From [Mycobacterium] crassicus (GTDB lineage Bacteria > Actinomycetota > Actinomycetes > Mycobacteriales > Mycobacteriaceae): DNA of 64,000 nt. Below the pieces are notes generated by a model, which was not told where the DNA came from, did no database searches, and saw only the letters and a list, made by a program, of their open reading frames with translations. The stretch is taken from contig NZ_CP084029.1 of NCBI RefSeq assembly GCF_020181615.1, forward strand, positions 592,664 to 656,663. Reading direction: 5' to 3'. This document shows, in pieces, positions 1 to 8,215 of the stretch (positions are counted from its first letter, which is position 1; each line of letters starts with the position of its first letter). The translations under genes and the position numbers were made by a program.

Positions 1-159
1 CGCGGCGAACAGCCCGCACAGCGCGTGCGGAATCTTGCGGGTCACCAACGGCCCGGCACCCCGCCGCTGCAACATGCGCCCGACCACGATCAGCACGAGC
101 GCGATCACCAGCGTTCCGCCCCCGGCGATGGCGAGGTCGTGGAGAACGGTAGCGGTCAC
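1..159 (-). CDS. Membrane protein, 3' part cut by window edge
   Basis: A GTG codon at 157-159 (minus strand) opens a frame of 53 codons that runs without a stop to the left edge, so only the N-terminus is visible. The peptide starts MTATVLHDLAIAGG and continues into a hydrophobic helix (TLVIALVLIVVG), then a basic stretch, which looks like a single- or multi-pass membrane protein with the N-terminus outside. It begins 6 nt after the stop of the upstream carboxymuconolactone decarboxylase-like gene and is probably co-transcribed with it and ramB. I do not recognise the family. Confidence 0.55.
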   Translation of the reverse strand, partial: MTATVLHDLAIAGGGTLVIALVLIVVGRMLQRRGAGPLVTRKIPHALCGLFAA

Positions 160-165
160 GCAGTG

Positions 166-714
166 CTACTCGTCGAAGTCCAACGGCACCCGCAGTGCGC
201 TCAGGGTGGCTGCCAGCGCATCGTATTGGGATGTCAGCATGACGAATTCGATCATCCGAGGCCGATCAAGGTGCTCGGCCAACTGCGCCCAGGTGGCGTC
301 GGACAGCGTGCGGGTCTGGATGAGTTCGTCGATCCCGGTCAACATGGCGCGCTGGCGATCGGTGAGCCTGTCGAAGTTGGGGCCGGCGGGGCCCGCGAAG
401 ATGAGTTCCTGGGTGGCGTCGTCCAAGCCGGCCGCCCGGGCCATTCGGCGATGGTGCTGCAGTTCGTACTGGCTGTCGCGCAAGTGGCCCACCCGCAGGA
501 TCACCAGCTCGGTGTCGCGGGTCGAAAGTTTGCCGCCGCGCATCAGCATGCCGCCGAACGGCAGCCAGGACCACATCAACCGCTTGTGCTGGCCGAGCGT
601 GGTGAACAGGTGCGCGCGGGGCACGCGCTGGCGCAGGGCGACAACTTTGCAGACCGCCCAGTTGGCGAGGCCGAGGTCGCGAAGGCCCGGGGAATCGGGG
701 ATTCGAATTGTCAC
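166..714 (-). CDS. Carboxymuconolactone decarboxylase family protein (Rv0464c-like)
   Basis: The 182-residue protein has the AhpD/CMD-like helical fold pattern, with the core around residues 45-115 (RDTELVILRVGHLRDSQYE, then the helix HHRRMARAAGLDD). The family usually carries a CxxC redox pair in this helix; here no CxxC is seen and the position reads LRDSQYELQHH, so peroxidase activity is unlikely and the role is unknown. The GTG start at 712-714 overlaps the ramB stop by 4 nt (GTGA), so the two genes are translationally coupled. This order matches Rv0465c-Rv0464c of M. tuberculosis. Confidence 0.8.
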   Translation of the reverse strand: MTIRIPDSPGLRDLGLANWAVCKVVALRQRVPRAHLFTTLGQHKRLMWSWLPFGGMLMRGGKLSTRDTELVILRVGHLRDSQYELQHHRRMARAAGLDDATQELIFAGPAGPNFDRLTDRQRAMLTGIDELIQTRTLSDATWAQLAEHLDRPRMIEFVMLTSQYDALAATLSALRVPLDFDE

Positions 715-2138
715 TGCTGTTGCTTTACCAGATACGGCGACACTGTGCTGCGGTGTTCGTTGAGATCAAGGTCACGGCCCAGGGCCGGGAACGCCCGCTG
801 TGGACAGTTGTCGCGTTCGCAGACTCGGCAGCCCGCCCCGATCGGGGTGGCCGGGACTTCATGGCCGGCATGCAGATCGAGCCCCTCGGAGTAGACCAGC
901 CGGTGCGCGTGGCGCAGTTCGCAACCCAAGCCGATCGCGAAAGTCTTGTCCGGCTGGCCCCAGCGCGATGCGCGGCGTTCCACGGTGCGCGCCACCCACA
1001 GGTATTTGCGGCCGTCGGGCATCTCGGCGATCTGCACCAAGATCTTTCCCGGGTTCCCGAACGACTCGTAGACGTTCCACAACGGGCAGGTTCCCCCGCT
1101 GGACGAGAAATGGAAACCGGTGGCCGACTGGCGTTTTGACATGTTGCCGGCCCTGTCGACCCGGACGAACGAGAACGGCACGCCCCGCATTGACGGCCGT
1201 TGCATGGTCGACAGCCGGTGGGCGATGGTCTCATAGCTGACCCGGTAGAACGCCGAGAGTCGCTCGATGTCGTAGCGAAATGTCTCGGCACTGTCGTGGA
1301 ACTGCCCGTAGGGCAACACGATCGCCGCCGCGAAGTAGTTGGCCAACCCCAGCCGTGCCAGGGTGCGCGAGTCCTTCGAGGTGAACTTGCCTTCTTCGAC
1401 CAGGGCGGAGATCTGATCGTCGAACTCCAGATAGGCCAGCTCGGCCGCCATCTTGAACACCCGTTGCCCCCACGACAGGTGGTGGCCCATATCCAGCGTC
1501 CGGGTCGTCGCGTCGTAGCGGTGCAGCACTGTTTCGCCCAGGTCGATTCGGCGGTTGATGCGCACGCCGTGTACCTCGGTGAGCCGATTGGTCAACTCGA
1601 CAGCCAGCTCGCCCTGATGCCGGCGCATCTGGGTGGCCAGTTCTTCGGCGGCGGTGTCGAGTTCGTGCAGGTAGTTCTGCCGCTGATAGAAGTAGTCCCG
1701 GACCTCTTCGTGCGGCATGGTGATCGCGCCCGTGCCGCTGCCGTCGGAGTAGCGCTCCTCGGTGGCCGCTGCCAGTTGGGCGGTGGTGATCCGGTAACGG
1801 CGGTGCAGGTTCACCATGGCCCGGGCCAATTTGGGGTGGGTACTGACCATTTCGGCCACTTCGGCCAGTTCCACGTTGAGGTCCAGGTCGCGGTCCATGG
1901 CGACCTCGCGCAACTCGGCGACCAGCCGGGTGTCGTCCTGAGAGGCGAAGAAGGTGGCGTCGACCCCGAACACGTCGGTGATCCGCAGCAGCACCGCCAC
2001 CGTCAAGGGTCGGACGTCGTGCTCGATCTGGTTGAGGTAGCTCGGTGAGATGTCCAACATCTGCGCCAGTGCGGCCTGGCTCAACCCGCGCTCACTGCGC
2101 AGTTGGCGCACCCGGGAGCCGACGTAGGTCTTGGCCAC
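711..2138 (-). CDS. ramB: RamB, regulator of acetate/glyoxylate metabolism
   Basis: RamB binds promoters of isocitrate lyase and related genes in corynebacteria and mycobacteria. The 475-residue protein begins with an XRE helix-turn-helix (about residues 5-65: RQLRSERGLSQAALAQML, SYLNQIE), followed by an ImmA/IrrE-like region and a C-terminal DUF2083/ScfR domain with Cys residues (CPLWNVY, CRVCERDNCPQRAFP) that may bind metal or sense a ligand. I chose the GTG at 2138 because it starts VAKTYVGSRVRQL, as in the M. tuberculosis protein; the frame is open further upstream but that part is not protein-like. It is divergent from the thioesterase gene, with icl just beyond. Confidence 0.93.
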   Translation of the reverse strand: MAKTYVGSRVRQLRSERGLSQAALAQMLDISPSYLNQIEHDVRPLTVAVLLRITDVFGVDATFFASQDDTRLVAELREVAMDRDLDLNVELAEVAEMVSTHPKLARAMVNLHRRYRITTAQLAAATEERYSDGSGTGAITMPHEEVRDYFYQRQNYLHELDTAAEELATQMRRHQGELAVELTNRLTEVHGVRINRRIDLGETVLHRYDATTRTLDMGHHLSWGQRVFKMAAELAYLEFDDQISALVEEGKFTSKDSRTLARLGLANYFAAAIVLPYGQFHDSAETFRYDIERLSAFYRVSYETIAHRLSTMQRPSMRGVPFSFVRVDRAGNMSKRQSATGFHFSSSGGTCPLWNVYESFGNPGKILVQIAEMPDGRKYLWVARTVERRASRWGQPDKTFAIGLGCELRHAHRLVYSEGLDLHAGHEVPATPIGAGCRVCERDNCPQRAFPALGRDLDLNEHRSTVSPYLVKQQQ

Positions 2139-2146
2139 GCACCCGA

Positions 2147-2207
2147 CTTTACCTGCTGTGAAGGCGGCATTCGCATTGTTGGCATGGCATGATCCGCTCA
2201 GGTAAAG
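2147..2207. promoter_or_regulatory. Divergent ramB/thioesterase promoter region with 9-bp inverted repeat
   Basis: The 85-bp space between ramB and the thioesterase gene holds a perfect inverted repeat, CTTTACCTG at 2147-2155 and CAGGTAAAG at 2199-2207. Each arm lies 8-16 nt upstream of one of the two start codons. The symmetry suggests one regulator acting on both genes; RamB itself is a candidate because it is known to autoregulate, but the arms do not resemble the published RamB motif. Confidence 0.4.
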
Positions 2208-2223
2208 ACCACGGGGAGCCGCG

Positions 2224-3042
2224 ATGCAGCAGACAGACGGATCGACCGGCCTGGGCAAGGTTTTGATGCCGGTGCCGGACCCGCATCCCGACGTATTCGA
2301 CCGACAGTGGCCGCTGCGGGTCGCCGACATCGACCGCCTGGGCCGGCTCCGGATGGACGCGGCCGCCCGTCACATCCAGGACATCGGCCAGGATCAGTTG
2401 CGCCAGATGGGATATGAGGCCACCCACCCGCTGTGGATAGTCCGCCGCACCATGATGGACCTGATCCGCCCGATCGAGTTCCAGGACATGCTGCGGGTGC
2501 GCCGCTGGTGCTCGGGCGCTTCCAACCGCTGGTGTGAGATGCGGGTCCGTATCGACGGGAAACGCAAGGGTGGCTTGGTCGAGGCCGAATCGTTCTGGAT
2601 CAACATCAACCGGGAGACCCAGGGGCCGTCGCGGATGTCGGACGATTTCCTGGCCGCGCTGATGCGCACCACGAGCGTCGACCGGTTGCGCTGGAAGGCC
2701 TACCTGACGGCCGGCGGCCGCCAGGACGCGGCGGAGATCCACGAGTACCCGATCCGGTTCACCGATATCGACCTGTTCGACCACATGAACAACTCGGTGT
2801 ACTGGAGCGTGGTCGAGGACTACCTGTCGAGCTATCCGGAATTGGTCGCGGCGCCGCTGCGGGTCACCCTCGAGCACGACGCCCCGGTCGCGCTCGGCGA
2901 CAAACTAGAGATCGTCGCGCACGTGCACCCGCCCGGATCGACCGACCAATTCGGGCCCGGACTGGTCGATCGCACTGTTAGAACGCTCACATACATGGTG
3001 GGCGAAGAGGTCAAAGCCCTCGCTGCGATCTTCCCGTTGTAA
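2224..3042 (+). CDS. Acyl-ACP thioesterase (FatA/FatB-like, Rv0466)
   Basis: The 272-residue protein has two hotdog halves as in FatA-type acyl-ACP thioesterases: an N-terminal half (WPLRVADIDRLGRLRMDAAA, then RRWCSGASNRWCEMR) and a C-terminal half with RFTDIDLFDHMNNSVYW, where the Asp-x-Asn-x-His type catalytic stretch (DHMNNSVYW) is visible. It should hydrolyse acyl thioesters to free fatty acids in the cytoplasm. The ATG at 2224 is preceded by GGGGAG at 2212-2217. It sits directly upstream of isocitrate lyase and fadB2, consistent with a fatty-acid/glyoxylate cluster. Confidence 0.85.
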   Translation: MQQTDGSTGLGKVLMPVPDPHPDVFDRQWPLRVADIDRLGRLRMDAAARHIQDIGQDQLRQMGYEATHPLWIVRRTMMDLIRPIEFQDMLRVRRWCSGASNRWCEMRVRIDGKRKGGLVEAESFWININRETQGPSRMSDDFLAALMRTTSVDRLRWKAYLTAGGRQDAAEIHEYPIRFTDIDLFDHMNNSVYWSVVEDYLSSYPELVAAPLRVTLEHDAPVALGDKLEIVAHVHPPGSTDQFGPGLVDRTVRTLTYMVGEEVKALAAIFPL

Positions 3043-3324
3043 CACGTTCTAGTTCAGTACGTTCGTACTGTTAAACCGTGGTTGACCTGTGCGGATATGT
3101 TACTCAGCGGTAGCTTTTACGCTCGGTGCCGCGACGGGGCGTCCGTGTGATTCTTCACAAACTTCGCATAACGCTCGTACTGTTTTGCCGAACTTGGCAA
3201 TGAAAACCGGTGGACCTGGGCGGATGTGCTGTGTCATGGTCGGGTTAACACACCAGTGAATTCGTCGGGGTGTTGGCAAGTCCGATAAGCGGCCCGGCGA
3301 TCGCGCGAACATGAAGGAGCCGCC
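3043..3324 (+). promoter_or_regulatory. icl upstream control region with RamB-like sites and palindrome
   Basis: This 282-bp gap holds no gene. A perfect palindrome, CAGTACG-TT-CGTACTG, lies at 3055-3070, and the 10-mer TCGTACTGTT occurs at 3063-3072 and again at 3175-3184. Two elements resemble the RamB motif AACTTTGCAAA: AAACTTCGCATA at 3159-3170 and GAACTTGGCAAT at 3190-3201, 31 bp apart (about three helical turns). Known biology: RamB controls icl1 in M. tuberculosis. The ribosome binding site of icl is AAGGAG at 3313-3318. Binding itself is inferred. Confidence 0.5.
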
Positions 3325-4611
3325 ATGTCGACCGTCGGCACGCCGAAGAGCCCCGAGCAGATCCAGCACGACTGGGACCACAACCCGCGTTGGAAGGGCG
3401 TCACCCGCACCTACTCCGCTGAGGATGTCGTGGCTCTGCAGGGCCACGTCGTCGAGGAGAACACCCTGGCCCGCCGCGGCGCCGAGGTGCTCTGGGAGCA
3501 GCTGCACGACCTGGACTACATCAACGCCCTGGGCGCACTGACCGGCAACATGGCCGTCCAGCAGGTTCGGGCCGGCCTCAAGGCCATCTACCTGTCCGGC
3601 TGGCAGGTCGCCGGTGACGCCAACCTGTCCGGCCACACCTACCCCGACCAGAGCCTCTACCCGGCCAACTCGGTGCCGCAGGTCGTCCGCCGGATCAACA
3701 ACGCGCTGCTGCGTGCCGACGAGATCGCCAAGGTCGAGGGTGACACCTCGGTGGCTAACTGGCTGGCCCCGATCGTCGCCGACGGCGAGGCCGGCTTCGG
3801 TGGCGCGCTCAACGTCTACGAGCTGCAGAAGGCGATGATCGCCGCCGGTGTCGCGGGCTCGCACTGGGAGGACCAGCTGGCCTCGGAGAAGAAGTGTGGC
3901 CACCTGGGCGGCAAGGTGCTGATCCCCACCCAGCAGCACATCCGCACCCTGACCTCGGCGCGTCTGGCCGCTGACGTCGCCGACGTGCCGACCGTGGTGA
4001 TCGCCCGCACCGACGCCGAGGCCGCCACCCTGATCACCTCCGACGTGGACGAGCGCGACCAGCCGTTCATCACCGGGGAGCGCACCAAGGAGGGCTTCTT
4101 CTACACCAAGAACGGCCTGGAGCCCTGCATCGCCCGGGCCAAGGCCTACGCCCCGTACGCCGACCTGATCTGGATGGAGACCGGTACCCCGGACCTGGAG
4201 CTGGCCCGCAAGTTCGCCGAGGGCGTCAAGGCCGAGTTCCCGGACCAGATGCTGGCCTACAACTGCTCGCCGTCGTTCAACTGGAAACAGCACCTGGACG
4301 ACGCGACCATCGCCAAGTTCCAGAACGAGCTGGGCGCCATGGGCTTCAAGTTCCAGTTCATCACGCTGGCCGGCTTCCACGCGCTGAACTACTCGATGTT
4401 CGATCTGGCGCACGGCTACGCCCGCAAGCAGATGAGCGCCTACGTGGAGCTGCAGGAGCGCGAGTTCGCTGCCGAGGAGCGCGGTTACACCGCCACCAAG
4501 CACCAGCGCGAGGTCGGTGCCGGCTACTTCGACCGGATCGCCACCACCGTGGACCCGACGTCGTCGACCACGGCGCTGGCCGGCTCCACCGAAGAGGGCC
4601 AGTTCCACTAG
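3325..4611 (+). CDS. icl1: Isocitrate lyase
   Basis: Isocitrate lyase cleaves isocitrate to glyoxylate and succinate, allowing growth on fatty acids and acetate, and also acts as methylisocitrate lyase in mycobacteria. The 428-residue length is that of Icl1. The active-site signature [11 protein letters not shown] (catalytic Cys) is present, along with the metal-binding ARTDAEAA stretch and the substrate-binding YNCSPSFNW segment. The ATG at 3325 follows AAGGAG by 6 nt. fadB2 follows after 49 nt, probably in one operon. Codon use is strongly biased to GC-ending codons, fitting high expression. Confidence 0.97.
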   Translation: MSTVGTPKSPEQIQHDWDHNPRWKGVTRTYSAEDVVALQGHVVEENTLARRGAEVLWEQLHDLDYINALGALTGNMAVQQVRAGLKAIYLSGWQVAGDANLSGHTYPDQSLYPANSVPQVVRRINNALLRADEIAKVEGDTSVANWLAPIVADGEAGFGGALNVYELQKAMIAAGVAGSHWEDQLASEKKCGHLGGKVLIPTQQHIRTLTSARLAADVADVPTVVIARTDAEAATLITSDVDERDQPFITGERTKEGFFYTKNGLEPCIARAKAYAPYADLIWMETGTPDLELARKFAEGVKAEFPDQMLAYNCSPSFNWKQHLDDATIAKFQNELGAMGFKFQFITLAGFHALNYSMFDLAHGYARKQMSAYVELQEREFAAEERGYTATKHQREVGAGYFDRIATTVDPTSSTTALAGSTEEGQFH

Positions 4612-4660
4612 GGTTCTGAGCACCGCTGGCCATCTGTGGCGAGCGTGCGAGAGGAATATT

Positions 4661-5515
4661 ATGTCGATCCAACGAGTAGGCGTCGTCGGGGCAGGTCAGA
4701 TGGGCGCCGGCATCGCCGAAGTGTCGGCCCGCGCCGGCGTTGACGTGACGGTCTTCGAGACCAGCGAGGCGCTCGCCGCCGCCGGGCGCAAACGCATCCT
4801 GAAATCGCTGGACCGCGGTGTGAGCACCGGCAAGATCACCGAACGCGAGCGCGACGATGCGATCAGCAAGCTGACCTTCACCACCGATCTCAAAGATCTG
4901 GCTGACCGGCAACTGGTGATCGAGGCCATCATCGAGGACGAGGCCGTCAAGACCAGCCTCTTCGCTGAACTCGACGCGGTCGTCGCCGACCCCGACGCAG
5001 TGCTGGCCTCGAACACCTCGAGCATCCCGATCATGAAGCTGGCCGCGGCGACCGCCAACCCGGGGCGGGTACTCGGCCTGCATTTCTTCAACCCGGCGCA
5101 GGTGCTGCCGCTGGTCGAACTGGTCACCACGCTGGTCACCCACGAAGCCGGCGCGGCCCGTGTCGAGGAGTTCGCCGGCGAGGTGCTGGGCAAGCAGGTG
5201 GTGCGCTGCTCGGACCGGTCCGGATTTTTTGTCAACGCACTGCTGGTGCCCTACCTGCTGTCGGCGATCCGGATGGTCGAGAATCGGTTTGCCGCCGCCG
5301 AGGATGTGGACAGGGCCGTGGTGGCGGGGCTTTCGCATCCGATGGGACCGCTGCGGCTGTCCGATCTGATCGGCCTGGACACCCTCAAGCTGATCGCCGA
5401 CAAGATGTACGAGGAGTTCAAGGAGCCGCACTTCGCGCCACCGCCGCTGTTGCTACGGATGGTCGAGGCCGGCCAGCTCGGCAAGAAGTCCGGCCGCGGC
5501 TTCTACACCTACTGA
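4661..5515 (+). CDS. fadB2: 3-hydroxyacyl/3-hydroxybutyryl-CoA dehydrogenase FadB2
   Basis: This 284-residue enzyme oxidises 3-hydroxyacyl-CoA to 3-ketoacyl-CoA with NAD(P). The N-terminal Rossmann motif is VGVVGAGQMGAGIAE, the SNTSS motif lies near residue 117, the catalytic His-Glu pair is suggested by GLHFFNP and LVELV, and the C-terminal dimerisation domain contains GPLRLSDLIGLD. The ATG at 4661 is preceded by GAGAGG at 4649-4654. It follows icl as in M. tuberculosis, but the next genes there (umaA, pcaA, Rv0471c) are absent and a convergent TetR gene begins at once. Confidence 0.94.
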   Translation: MSIQRVGVVGAGQMGAGIAEVSARAGVDVTVFETSEALAAAGRKRILKSLDRGVSTGKITERERDDAISKLTFTTDLKDLADRQLVIEAIIEDEAVKTSLFAELDAVVADPDAVLASNTSSIPIMKLAAATANPGRVLGLHFFNPAQVLPLVELVTTLVTHEAGAARVEEFAGEVLGKQVVRCSDRSGFFVNALLVPYLLSAIRMVENRFAAAEDVDRAVVAGLSHPMGPLRLSDLIGLDTLKLIADKMYEEFKEPHFAPPPLLLRMVEAGQLGKKSGRGFYTY

Positions 5516-5518
5516 TAC

Positions 5519-6235
5519 CTACTGGGGCCTCGGCTCCCGTCGCCACGGCAGCACCGGCGACGGGTGCGGCACGGCGTTGAACTTCTCCAGTGACCCGCCC
5601 GCCTCGACGATGCCGTACAACGCGCTCCAGGCGAACATGGTCAGGTAGTCGATCAGCTCGTCGGCGGTCATCCGCGGGTCCAGCAACCAGGAGTGGGTGG
5701 CCAGCTGCACGGCGCCGACGATCATGTAGGACCACGGCTCGACACCGCCGGTGTCCATCCCGACCTGGTTCATCCGGACTCGCAGCATCACCGCGAGCAT
5801 CCGGGCGATGATTCGTTCGGAGTCGGCGATCACCTTGCTCTTGGCCGCGGAGCTGTTGGCCATCACAAACCGGTACGGCTCGGGCTCGGAGGCCACGGTG
5901 TTGACATACACCCGGATGATCTCGCGGCTCAGGTCGAAGCCGTCCAGGTTCGACGAGAGTGCTTTGGCCATATTCGGGATCAGCGTGGTCTGCGTGAACC
6001 GCATCATCACCGCGGTGGTCAGATCGTTCTTGTCGACGAAGTAGCGGTACAGCACCGTCTTGGAGACGCCGATCTCACTGGCGATCTCGTCCATGCTCAC
6101 GTACCGGCCGCGCCGCCGGATCGCCTCGATAGTGCCGTCGATCAGGTCATTGCGGCGCTCGACCTTATGTCGGTGCCAGCGCCGCTTTCGACCGTCGGTC
6201 TTGGCGGCACCGGTCCGTAGCTGATCTGCCACCAT
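5519..6235 (-). CDS. TetR-family transcriptional regulator (Rv0472c-like)
   Basis: The 238-residue protein has a TetR DNA-binding domain at about residues 28-75 (GTIEAIRRRGRYVSMDEIA, then IGVSKTVLYRYFVDK) and an all-helical ligand domain. I start it at the ATG 6235 (MVADQLRTG); the frame stays open further upstream but lacks domain-like sequence and would cover the intergenic operator. It is convergent with fadB2 (3 nt apart) and divergent from the DUF445 gene, with a strong palindrome between them that is a likely operator. Confidence 0.88.
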   Translation of the reverse strand: MVADQLRTGAAKTDGRKRRWHRHKVERRNDLIDGTIEAIRRRGRYVSMDEIASEIGVSKTVLYRYFVDKNDLTTAVMMRFTQTTLIPNMAKALSSNLDGFDLSREIIRVYVNTVASEPEPYRFVMANSSAAKSKVIADSERIIARMLAVMLRVRMNQVGMDTGGVEPWSYMIVGAVQLATHSWLLDPRMTADELIDYLTMFAWSALYGIVEAGGSLEKFNAVPHPSPVLPWRREPRPQ

Positions 6236-6296
6236 TACCGATTCCCATTCACTAGACGCTATAGATAATACGGGCCGGTACAGCAAACTTCGTGGG

Positions 6297-6313
6297 CCGG
6301 TAACAGTTACCGG
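6297..6313. promoter_or_regulatory. TetR-type operator palindrome
   Basis: CCGGTAAC-A-GTTACCGG is a perfect 8-bp inverted repeat with a single central base. It lies 61 bp upstream of the TetR gene start and overlaps the first possible start codon of the DUF445 gene. A related half, GGGCCGGTA, occurs upstream at 6272-6280. The region between also carries an AT-rich stretch TATAGATAAT (6260-6269) suited to a -10 element. Binding by the adjacent TetR protein is inferred from position. Confidence 0.55.
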
Positions 6314-7674
6314 TGGCCGCGAACGTGGATGATGGTGTGGTGGTGCATCGAGAGAACCGCTCGAAGTGGTCGGGTGCTGCGGACACCGTGCAATCACTGG
6401 CTGAGTCGTTTGCGGACGCCGATCCGGTCGCGGATGCCGCGCGGTTGCGTGATCTGCGCCGGATGAAAATGGTGGCGCTGAGTTTCCTGCTCGGCGCCAC
6501 CGTGGTGTTCCTGCTGTGCCGGTGGGCGCAGGCAGACGGGGACGCCGCGACGTGGGTGGGTTACGTCGGTGCCGCCGCCGAGGCCGGCATGGTCGGCGCG
6601 CTGGCGGACTGGTTCGCGGTCACCGCGCTGTTCAAGCATCCGCTGGGCATTCCGATCCCGCACACCGCGATCATCAAACGCAAGAAGGACCAGCTCGGGG
6701 AGGGCCTGGGTACCTTCGTGCGGGAGAATTTCCTGTCGCCGCCGGTGGTCGAGACCAAGCTGCGTGACGCGCAGATCGCCGGGCGGCTGGGCAAATGGAT
6801 GTCGGAGCAGGCGCACGCCGAACGGGTGGCCGCCGAGGCCGCGACCGTGCTTCGGGTGCTCGTAGAGCTGTTGCGTGACGAAGAGATCGCATACGTCATC
6901 GACCGGATGATCGTGCGTCGCATCGCTGAACCACAGTGGGGACCTCCGGTCGGCCGGATGCTGGGCACCCTGCTCGCCGAGCATCGGCAGGAGGCGTTGA
7001 TCCAGCTGCTGGCCGACCGGGCGTTCCAGTGGTCGCTCAATGCCGGCGAAGTCATCCAGCGGGTGGTCGAGCGGGATTCGCCGACCTGGTCGCCGAGGTT
7101 CGTCGACCACCTGGTGGGCGATCGCATCCACCGTGAGCTGATGGATTTCACCGACAAGGTGCGCCGCAATCCCGAACATGAACTGCGCCGCAATGCGACC
7201 CGCTTCTTGTTCGAGTTCGCCAACGACCTGCAGCACGACCCGGCGACCATTGCGAAAGCGGACTCGGTCAAGGACCAGGTGATGGCGCGCGAAGAGGTCG
7301 CCAAAGCGGCGGCGACGGCGTGGGCGACGCTCAAACGATTCGTGCTCGAGGGCGTCGATGATCCGGCGGGGGCCCTGCGGACCCGGATCGCCGCCGCGGT
7401 GGTGCAGATCGGTGAGTCGCTGCGCGACGACGTCGAACTGCGCGACAAGGTGGATAACTGGATTGTGCGGGCCGCGCAGCATCTGGTGGGCCACTACGGG
7501 GTGGAGATCACCGCGATCATCACCGAGACCATCGAGCGCTGGGACGCCGACGAGGCGAGCCGGCGAATCGAAATGCACGTCGGGCGTGACTTGCAGTTCA
7601 TCCGGATAAACGGAACTGTGGTCGGCGCCCTGGCCGGCCTGGCGATCTACGTCATAGCTCAACTTATGTTCTGA
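6313..7674 (+). CDS. DUF445 family membrane protein (Rv0473-like)
   Basis: The protein of up to 453 residues has one N-terminal transmembrane segment (VALSFLLGATVVFLLC), the conserved DUF445 stretch GALADWFAVTALFKHPLGIP and IPHTAIIKRKKDQLGEGLG, a long helical middle, and a C-terminal transmembrane helix (VVGALAGLAIYVIAQL). The function of the family is not established. The start is uncertain: GTG codons at 6313, 6325 and 6337 all fit, and the first lies inside the palindromic operator, so a later start is plausible. It is divergent from the TetR gene. Confidence 0.85.
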   Translation: MAANVDDGVVVHRENRSKWSGAADTVQSLAESFADADPVADAARLRDLRRMKMVALSFLLGATVVFLLCRWAQADGDAATWVGYVGAAAEAGMVGALADWFAVTALFKHPLGIPIPHTAIIKRKKDQLGEGLGTFVRENFLSPPVVETKLRDAQIAGRLGKWMSEQAHAERVAAEAATVLRVLVELLRDEEIAYVIDRMIVRRIAEPQWGPPVGRMLGTLLAEHRQEALIQLLADRAFQWSLNAGEVIQRVVERDSPTWSPRFVDHLVGDRIHRELMDFTDKVRRNPEHELRRNATRFLFEFANDLQHDPATIAKADSVKDQVMAREEVAKAAATAWATLKRFVLEGVDDPAGALRTRIAAAVVQIGESLRDDVELRDKVDNWIVRAAQHLVGHYGVEITAIITETIERWDADEASRRIEMHVGRDLQFIRINGTVVGALAGLAIYVIAQLMF

Positions 7675-7686
7675 CCTGCGCTAGCT

Positions 7687-7720
7687 AGTGCTTGCAAAAG
7701 TTAGCACTTGGCTTTATCGT
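7687..7720 (+). promoter_or_regulatory. Promoter and putative operator of the XRE gene
   Basis: A sigma-A-like promoter is visible: -35 TTGCAA at 7692-7697, a 17-bp spacer, and -10 TATCGT at 7715-7720. An inverted repeat AGTGCT (7687-7692) and AGCACT (7703-7708) brackets the -35 element, the usual place for a repressor. Autoregulation by the XRE protein is an inference. Confidence 0.45.
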
Positions 7721-7761
7721 GAGATCTGTCAGTAGTTGTCAGTCCACGAAAGGAGCCACCG

Positions 7762-8154
7762 GTGTCGCAGGACGACAAACTTGCCGCAGTGGTTTCCACG
7801 GCGGCGGCCGATATCGGCAGCTTCATCCGGTCCCAGCGCGAAGCCGCGCAGGTGTCCATGCGCCAGCTGGCTGACAAGGCCGGCGTCAGCAATCCGTATC
7901 TGAGTCAGATCGAACGTGGACTGCGCAAGCCTTCCGCTGACGTCCTCAACCAGATCGCCAAGGCCCTGCGGGTCTCCGCCGAGGTGCTCTATATCCGGGC
8001 GGGAATTCTGGAGCCGAGCGAGAAGAGCGAGGTCCGTGACGCCGTCATTGCCGATGCGGCGATCACAGAACGGCAGAAGCAAGTTCTGCTCGACATCTAC
8101 ACCTCCTTTGTCCAGCAGAACGAAGCCGACGGTGAGGAGACGACACCTGCCTGA
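7762..8154 (+). CDS. XRE-family helix-turn-helix regulator (Rv0474-like)
   Basis: This 130-residue protein has an XRE helix-turn-helix at about residues 18-75 ([36 protein letters not shown]) and a short helical C-terminal tail ending in an acidic segment. The GTG start at 7762 follows GAAAGGAG at 7749-7756. It lies 61 nt upstream of hbhA in the same direction, an arrangement conserved with M. tuberculosis, so it may influence hbhA expression. The effector is unknown from sequence. Confidence 0.88.
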   Translation: MSQDDKLAAVVSTAAADIGSFIRSQREAAQVSMRQLADKAGVSNPYLSQIERGLRKPSADVLNQIAKALRVSAEVLYIRAGILEPSEKSEVRDAVIADAAITERQKQVLLDIYTSFVQQNEADGEETTPA

Positions 8155-8215
8155 TCCTCAGTCGGCCACTGGCCGAACCACTACGAAGAAATTCACATCC
8201 CGAAAGGACGCCACC

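Noticed and set aside
2139..2330. 64-residue N-terminal extension of RamB
   Set aside because: The frame is open, but the extension lacks protein-like composition, overlaps the divergent thioesterase gene and is not in known RamB proteins.
3146..3159. cAMP-CRP site TGTGA-TTCT-TCACA upstream of icl
   Set aside because: The half-sites are perfect but the spacer is 4 bp instead of the 6 bp of CRP sites, so it is not a canonical Crp site.
7687..7708. CIRCE (HrcA) element before the XRE gene
   Set aside because: The half-sites are in the reverse order (AGTGCT before AGCACT) compared with CIRCE and the next genes are not chaperones.
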